64,000 nucleotides of DNA from positions 99,655,319 through 99,719,318 of the forward strand of contig CP136066.1 of the NCBI GenBank assembly GCA_032622095.1, given 5' to 3'. Within the stretch, counting starts at the first letter, position 1. Each line of letters begins with the position of its first letter. Below the pieces are notes generated by a model. That model made no database searches. It saw only the letters and a list, made by a program, of their open reading frames with translations, and was not told the origin of the DNA. Positions 57,221 to 64,000 of the stretch are shown piece by piece. The DNA comes from Siphonodentalium dalli (lineage: Eukaryota; Mollusca; Scaphopoda; Gadilida; Siphonodentaliidae). The position numbers and the translations under genes were made by a program.

Positions 57221-57561
57221 TTAAAGGGGTACTGTATACTAAATCCGACCATTTATGGGACCATCCCCTTTTATACTCAACAGAATATATGCAACAAATG
57301 AATGAATTTGAGCCATGGATCAGTGCAAAATACACTCATTTACTTTATGAACCATGTAAAAATATGGTAATTATAATGGAAATGAATTAATTATTCATTT
57401 TCATTATAATTACCATGTTTTTTTTACATCGTTCATAGATCACATGAGTCTATTTTGCGCTATTCTATGGCTCAAATTGATCATTTATTGCATATATTCT
57501 GTTGAGTATAAAAGGGGATGGTCCCATAAATGACCGGATTTAGTGTACAGTACCCCTTTAA
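57221..57561. mobile_element. TTAA-flanked fold-back MITE
   Basis: TTAAAGGGGTACTGTATACT at the left and AGTGTACAGTACCCCTTTAA at the right. Inverted similarity runs through CCATTTATGGGACCATCCCC, TTTTATACTCAACAGAATAT and GAGCCATRGA to the centre (AATTATAATGGAAATGAATT), so nearly the whole 341 bp folds on itself. A second copy starts at the right edge of the window. Confidence 0.9.
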
Positions 57562-57569
57562 ATGTGTCA

Positions 57570-57895
57570 TACAGTCTTTACCTTGATTAGATTAAATTAG
57601 TCAAATACCACGAATATGACAACTTAAGAAAACATAACGGTAATTATTATTAACAGCATCATTTTGCCCTACCATTATCATAGAAACTCAGAAGGACCCA
57701 CCATCATAACAAATTAGTATGACCACTCAACCAGGTGTTTTTTATTTATCAATACCACTTAATAATTTTAATTTTTTAAGGCTATACGTTCACGTATACT
57801 GGCAAATATTTCCTTCAATTGCATGTAGTCACACATGGCTATGGACTGATATAATACGAACAATAATAGAGAGGTTTACAAACTCATGGATAGAG
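57570..57895. other. No feature recognised
   Basis: This is AT-rich sequence between two MITEs, with one short open frame of no known family. Confidence 0.45.
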
Positions 57896-57901
57896 TTAGG
57901 A

Positions 57902-58151
57902 TTAACCCTTTCATGACTGTACCTTCCTCAAATTTAGCGAAAACACGATGCCAATGCATTCTCTTATATATGCGAGTCTCCCATAGGGCGCCACGCATAT
58001 AAGAGCATGCATTGGCCTAACAATATTTGCCTTAACCTTGTAAGCCAGTGCATTCTCTTATATGTGCGAGGTAGACTCGCATATATAAGAGAATGTACTG
58101 GCACATGGTCTTTAATGCTGCACCAGCGCATCTCCCGTCATGAATGGGTTA
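57902..58151. mobile_element. Hairpin MITE, TTAACCCTTTCATGACTG, two palindromes
   Basis: It starts TTAACCCTTTCATGACTG and ends GTCATGAATGGGTTA-C, so one TTAA is mutated. It contains two palindromes, 57,948-58,015 and 58,045-58,103, built from TGCCAATGCATTCTCTTATA. It shows the same architecture as 28,562-28,952 and 59,129-59,376. Confidence 0.82.
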
Positions 58152-58159
58152 CGTTTAGC

Positions 58160-59120
58160 TATTCGCCATCCTAACATTCGTATAGGTCAAAAAATCTTTT
58201 AAGTCGACGAATGTGTTTATTGAACTGGACAACGCTAATCGTGCGCAGTGAAATTTTCGTTTTGCACGATCTTCCAGATTAGAGGCCCACTTAATTTTCG
58301 AGTCACCTTTTATTTTTTTTATAGTGCCTTGTAATACGGTTATAATAACAATATATGCCATAAAATATGATTAAAATACTACAATTCGTCCAATTTGAAA
58401 CGTCTGTGTCTCAGAAGATGCCCATAGAGAAATAGAAAACAGCTGAAATCATAGAAAGATCCCCGCCGTTATGGCTCCCAAAATGCATCATAATTCAAGC
58501 TAAAAATGTATTTTCAATGGCAGGGGAATAACTATATCTTTAAGATATAGAGTTATCCCCTCCAATGAAAATAATACACTTTGCACTACAAAACACACGA
58601 AACTTAAGCACAAAAACACGTTGGTAACTCAGCAAGAACACAGTTTATTACACCGGATAAATTGATAATACAATGTTTTGAAGCTTCCTCTTTCAAATGG
58701 TATATAATATGGCATATATTTTATATATGTGATCTTGGAGTTCAAACATTAAGTGGACCTTGAAGCACAGCGTGTGCGATAGTCTGCTGCTCAATCGATC
58801 GGCCGATTGAGGATATAGTTGTCCGAGGCTTGACACGTGGTGGCGGTATGATGCATTAGATATAACAATCTAATTGACCGACCATGACTGTATCTTTAAA
58901 TAACGTTTTTGGTACAAAACTAAGACATTGATACCCTGTCCGGTTTGGTGGCTAGGACATCACGGCTAGAGTTAGAACGTGTGTAGAGTTTGATGACGTA
59001 ATGGCATAAATTGATGACGTAGTACACTAAACGTAGTCGTAACACTATCGGTGAGTTTTTCGAAACCTCTCTATTATGCGTCCAACACGTGTATCCACAA
59101 TCAATTGACACAACAATGGA
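58160..59120. other. No supported gene; one short perfect hairpin
   Basis: ATTTTCAATGG-AGGGGAATAACT and AGTTATCCCCTCCAATGAAAAT (58,511-58,573) form a hairpin centred on TATATCTTTAAGATATA. Nothing else is recognised. Confidence 0.5.
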
Positions 59121-59128
59121 AACATTGT

Positions 59129-59376
59129 TTAATCCTTACATGACTGAATCTTCCTGATTTTTTTTGCGAAAACCCTGTGCCAATGCATTATCTTATATAT
59201 GCGAGCCTCGCATAAATAAGAGATACATTGGCCAAACAATATTTACCTTTATCGCGTAAGACAGTGCATTCTCTTAGATATGCGAGATCCCTATGGGAGA
59301 TTCGCATATATAACAAAATGCATGCCGCAGGTTCTTTAATGCTGCAGCAGCGCAGCTCCTGTTATGAACGGGTTAA
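59129..59376. mobile_element. Hairpin MITE, third right-hand copy
   Basis: TTAATCCTTACATGACTGAA at the left and GTTATGAACGGGTTAA at the right, with two decayed palindromes (59,178-59,232 and 59,262-59,323) of the GCCAATGCATT family. Confidence 0.75.
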
Positions 59377-59514
59377 TTTTCCATATTATTTATAATATTA
59401 CACCTAATAATTATTTTTGCCCGAAGCTATAGCTTCCAAAAGTCTAACGCGAACCAATATTTAATCACTCGGTGCATTCTAATCCAATAATAGGTAACAC
59501 TCGGGTTCATATTC

Positions 59515-61660
59515 TCAGAAACCCGCCACCCACAACCAACGCTGAAGAATTGCCAACGTACGTGTACCTACTGAATATGGTGGAGGTTGTAATGCAAACC
59601 ATGGCAGTTCCAACAACAAGGATAATGTGGTTTTTTTTAAATAAAATTTCTACATACACAAACAATGGATTCTTTTGTTTAAAATATTACATAACACAGA
59701 CACATACACACTAAGTCTTTGACTTTAAATACGAAATTGGAAATTTTACCTGGATAAAGTGCTGCATGAGTCATGTTTCGTGATGAGATGAATACGTTCA
59801 CATATTGGGTCATCTTCTTAGCAACGTTCGGGAAATTTAATTGTCACGGAAAGCTATAGTGCGCTTGGGTGCACATATAAATGACAATCCACTAAAAAAA
59901 TGTGTGCGCATCATCGTTTTCCAGTTGTCTCTAAAATGGCAGTTACGAGGTTCAACTGAGACAACTCCAATAACCCAAACAACGATGTGTGATTACAGAC
60001 AGACCGGAATCACTCATTGTCTTGTCCGTCAGTGACAGGGAAGGGTCGAATCACGACAGGCCATACACAAGTGCCATTTTTGGTTATATCATAAACAAAT
60101 ATCTACTGTTCAATATTTTCCTCAAGTAGCAAAATTTGGAGTCGGTTTTCAGTGTTTATTGTTAAAAAAAATGCACGAAAATCGTGATTTTTCAATACTT
60201 TGAAATAATTATACAATACCTTGAACATAAATCGAATTTTCGGCACAATACTTTTAAATGTCGCATAAAACGTCATAAGCAAATATACTAACGCCTAACC
60301 GATCGAAATGTCCATAATGGCTGCCATGATGGCTACCAGAATGGTCGCCATTCACGTCATAATGGCAAAATTGGTTTACAGAATAGTGGTCCTTTTCAGA
60401 CCGATTCTACCAGAGTGGTTGATTGCTTGTGACTTTTGGTATTATCATTTAATGTAGTATATATTGATACGCATGAAAATGAGATTAGAACGTCGTATTT
60501 TAATCCAAATTACACATTGACATAAAAAGGTGTTTCATATAATTTGATATGGGATACTGACTATATAGTTTAGTCTCTTAAAAAGTTCGCCACCCACAAC
60601 CAACGGAGAAGAATTGCCAACACATGCAGCAACGTACGTGTACCCACTGAATACATGATGGATGTTGTAGAGCAAATCATGGCAGTTCCAACAACAGGAA
60701 TAATGTGTTTTTAAAATACAATGTCTACGTACACAAACAATGGGTTATTTTGTATAGCAATACGACACAACACAGACACATACACTAAGTCTTGGACTTT
60801 AAATACGAAATTGGAAATTTTACCTGGATAAAGTGCTGCATGAGTAATGTTTCGTGATTATATTAATACGTTCACATATTGGGTCATCTTCTTGTCAATG
60901 TTCAGGCAATTTAATTGTCACGGAAGGCTATAGTGCGTTTGGGTGCACATATAAACGACAATCCACTAATAAAATATGTGCGTATCACCGTTTTCCAGTT
61001 GTCTCTAAAATGGCAGTTACGAGTTTCAACTGAGACAACTCGTCAAAATTTCACAAATAATCCAATAATCCGAAACAACAATTTGTGATGACAGACAGAC
61101 CGGAATCACTTATAGTCTTGTCCGTTCGTGACAGGGAAGGGTCGAATCACGACAGGCCATACAATAGTGCAATTTTTGGATATATCATAAACAAATATCT
61201 ACTGTTCAATATTTTTCTCAAGAAGCAAAGTTTGGAATCGGGTTTCAGTGTTTTATTGGCCAAAACGCACGAAAATCGCGATATTCAATATTTTGAAGTA
61301 ATTATACAACATCGTACATAAATCCAATTTTCGGTACAATGCTTTTAAATGTGGCATAAACGCCAGTAGCAAATATACTAACGCATAACCGATCGAAATA
61401 GTCCATAATGGCTGCCATAATGGCTATCAGAATGGTCGCCATTCACGTCACAATGGCAAAGTTGGTTTACAGAATAGTGGTCTTTTTCAGATCGATTATA
61501 TCAGAGTAGTTGATTGCTTGTGGCTTGTGGTATTATTCAATACAGTACATATTTTTACGCATGAAAATTAGATTAGAACATCATGTTTTAATCCAATTTA
61601 CCCATTGCCATAAAAAAGTGTTTCATATACTTTGATATGGGATACTGACTATATAGACAT
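59515..61660. repeat. Direct duplication, two units of about 1.07 kb
   Basis: Unit 1 (about 59,515-60,575) and unit 2 (about 60,588-61,660) share CGCCACCCACAACCAACG, GGAAATTTTACCTGGATAAA, GTGCTGCATGAGT, TTCCAGTTGTCTCTAAAATG, TCACGACAGGCCATACA, CATAATGGCTGCCATRATGG and GGGATACTGACTATATAG in the same order. Similarity is high but with scattered indels. Open frames in the two units are not conserved in frame, so I do not call genes. Confidence 0.9.
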
Positions 61661-61689
61661 ATACGAGGAATACTATATCGGCGTTATTG

Positions 61690-62350
61690 GTGTTCGAATA
61701 CTTCAATGACAAAACGTACACAATCAGGTGCCAAAATTCTGCATTTATCTACTTTTGTGGGAGCCAAACATTAGCCAAGAGAATCGCCAAGAAAACATTA
61801 CTATGTACGCTGAGTGTCATGATATATTTTCCGCCAAAACCGCATATGATTATTCGTCTTGGTTTAAATGAATGAGTACTACAACATGTGCAGCCACACA
61901 GTGCAGGGCTTAGTGTCCCCTGACATTCTTTCGATGTTATTGTATGTGAACGCCGAAATATATAGAGCAATGGAAGAACACGATTGAGTTAAAATATCTC
62001 GGAAAGTTGTATGGGCTGTTTAAAATAATTTCGGAATGGAAGCATATAATTATGGCTATTACACCAGATAGTTTGATAACCTTTATCGTTCAGATGCGCA
62101 CCGCTTACCATATACTGCAGATTGAAAAGGGCAAGGTGGGATAAAACCAATAAGTAAAATAAGAATACAAATGCGAGACGGCGAGACGGCGTTGAACTAC
62201 ACTTTACAGTACAATGCACCGAACTCATATATTTAAGAAGAAATTATTTGCCAGAAACTTACCATACCGAACCGACTGAAATTATATTCGTGAAATTTCT
62301 CATGAGTGCTGACTCAAATGTTCTAAAACAGTTTGCATTTTTTGTAAAGT
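61690..62350. other. No supported gene
   Basis: Short open frames only, with no known family. Confidence 0.4.
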
Positions 62351-62359
62351 TGGGTTGCA

Positions 62360-62954
62360 CGATTACGATGATGACGGTGGTGACATATATATTACGAGGA
62401 TATTTTGCGATGATGAAAACGATGATGATGATTGGTTATAACGAAGACGATCGCGATGATGATGATAGCGAAAACTATTATTATTATGACGACAGTGACT
62501 ATGCTGATGACTATGGTAAGTGATGATAATGACTTATGGTGATGACGATGATGATGATGACGTCGGTGATGACGAGAGTGAAGATAATACGACGGTAGTG
62601 ACAACAACGACAGCTGACGACATTATGCCGTTGAAGAACACAATGACGACGATTATAATTATGACGATGGCAAGGTATGACGATAATTGTGGTGGTGGTG
62701 GTAATGATGAGAATGTTTCGGATGGCGACGATGATGGTGATGGTGTTGATGATGACAATGACGATGCTGATGATGGTGGTGGCGACGATAATACTGATGG
62801 CGATGGTGATGATGGTGGTGGCGATGATGATGATGGCGATGGTGATTATGATGGCGATGATGATGATGATGGTGGTGGCGATGGTGACGATGGTGGCTAT
62901 GACGGTGATGATGATGATCATTTGACGATAATGATGACGATGATGATGATTATG

Positions 62955-62986
<32 letters not shown>

Positions 62987-63085
62987 GATTATGATGACGA
63001 CGATGATGATGATGATTATGATGATAATGATGACGGCGATGATGATGATGATGATGATGATGATGATAATGATGACGACGATACT
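62360..63085. repeat. GAT/GAC/GGT trinucleotide microsatellite
   Basis: About 0.7 kb is built almost wholly of GAT, GAC and GGT triplets, purest at 62,930-63,080. All six frames are biased low-complexity (poly-Asp, poly-Met, poly-Ile and so on), which explains the long open frames here. Confidence 0.95.
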
Positions 63086-63269
63086 AAAAGTACAAATGTG
63101 CACCCCTCTGCCATAAGAAAATGACAAGCCATACAAAAGTGGCCCTTTTCTGTAAATAAATGTATAGATATTACTTATTACTCTGTATTCGGCACTTTAT
63201 TGTGGCGTTGAGTTAAAATAAACATTAAAACATTTTGTGTAGCGTAATTCCGTTTATACCCCCGCCCCC

Positions 63270-63850
63270 TGGGGATTTGATCTGTCCCAACTGCTACCTC
63301 ACAGCCCTCGATGGTAGCCTATTCTAAATGGACCAGTATTCTTGTGGCCACTAGCCAGGGAAGGAACATGGATCCAGTATGAGAACATTTTGAGATCTGA
63401 ACCTGAAAACTAGTGGTCTAACGCCAGGCGAATTCACGTGCACTACGATTTGTTTTTCTTAAATTAATTTACAGTGATTGACTGGCCACTGGGGAAACGT
63501 TTGAAATCTGAACATGAAAATTGCAAAATCCTAGCATCCATAGGCTAGCCTCAAGCTTTCCAATAGTAGGAAATTTCCAATCTGACACCAATTAAGGTTG
63601 GAAAATTTCCGACTAATTGCAATTTTAGTCCAAAATGTTGACAATAACTAGGAAATTATGCAAATTTTTATCTAAAAATAACAAATTCCTCACTAATTAA
63701 TAGTTCGAAAATAAAATTACGAGAACTATTTTAACATATTGTCGGTGTGAAATTTCCAACTTATGTTGTGTGGTGGTATGAAATTTTCAATTGTTGAAAA
63801 TTTTGTCCAAAGTTGAGGGGTGAGACAATTTTCGTTTTATAACAGGATTC
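63270..63850. repeat. Dispersed repeat related to 33,100-33,640
   Basis: TTTGAAATCTGAACATGAAA, TTTAGTCCAAAATGTTGACA, ACGAGAAC and a TTTGTCCAAAGTTGAGGGGT end recur in the same order as at 33.1-33.6 kb. Confidence 0.6.
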
Positions 63851-63968
63851 TCGCAAGATACATTCAATTATTATATATTAAATATCGTATATTAAGCACG
63901 CATTATAGATTAAAACTATAATATCGGTCCAAAACTCAACACGCACTAAAATAAAGGTTGGTATGTTT

Positions 63969-64000
63969 TAAAGGGGTAATGTACACTAAATCCGGCCATT
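63969..64000. mobile_element. Start of a second fold-back MITE, cut by window edge
   Basis: TTTTAAAGGGGTAATGTACA and CTAAATCCGGCCATT match the left terminus of 57,221-57,561. Confidence 0.8.

Noticed and set aside
59472-61321. Open frames in the 1.07 kb duplication
   Set aside because: Corresponding frames in the two units are shifted or interrupted by indels, which argues against selection on a protein.
62520-63116. 198-codon open frame rich in aspartate, and long Met- and Ile-rich frames on both strands
   Set aside because: They are translations of a GAT/GAC/GGT microsatellite. All frames are open because the triplet lacks stop codons.

Overview
This window is metazoan nuclear DNA, probably from a marine invertebrate. 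The evidence is small exons with GT..AG introns, TATA-type promoter sequence, tRNA-derived SINEs, many MITE-like elements and a high load of ACATGTA/CCGGTAC-type low-complexity sequence. No operon-like or prokaryotic gene structure is present. The sequence alone does not identify the phylum; a mollusc, echinoderm, hemichordate or cephalochordate are all possible. It is AT-rich and mostly repeats.

One intact-looking gene fills the left two thirds, on the minus strand. It is a member of the gamma-butyrobetaine dioxygenase / trimethyllysine dioxygenase family (BBOX1/TMLHE type, Fe(II)/2-oxoglutarate dependent, carnitine biosynthesis). Thirteen exons are well supported by protein similarity, GT/AG boundaries and matching phases at every junction. 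They run from about 44.44 kb down to a TGA stop at 98-100. Two further upstream exons (44,549-44,598 and 48,720-48,834) are phase-compatible candidates and would add a basic, mitochondrial-type N-terminus. The assembled length would be about 403 residues, or 458 with the candidates.

The intron between exons 5 and 6 holds an approximately 28.2 kb insertion (13,688-41,845). It is bounded by long terminal inverted repeats starting CGGGACATGAC and by a 6-bp target duplication AACTTA. The insertion is at intron base +8, and the duplication keeps a working GTAAGT splice donor next to the exon. Inside it are satellite-like GGTACC/GGTGCC repeats, nested MITEs, two hAT-type elements (one with an identical 8-bp target duplication CTTGTTAG, one with GTGGTTAA), a fold-back minisatellite, a 191-bp tandem repeat, and a scattered set of plus-strand exon-like segments. 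These segments include a TATA promoter, a coiled-coil exon and parts resembling a DUF4806-like domain with an in-frame stop. They look like a decayed gene relic. No transposase, integrase or DNA polymerase is recognisable in the insertion.

From about 45 kb to the right end no convincing gene exists beyond the candidate first exons. The region holds a MITE with phased TTCGTGGCCACGAA palindromes at both ends, several TTAA-flanked MITE families, hairpin repeats, a 1.07 kb direct duplication and a GAT/GAC microsatellite. The last 40 bases start another copy of a MITE seen complete at 57.2 kb.
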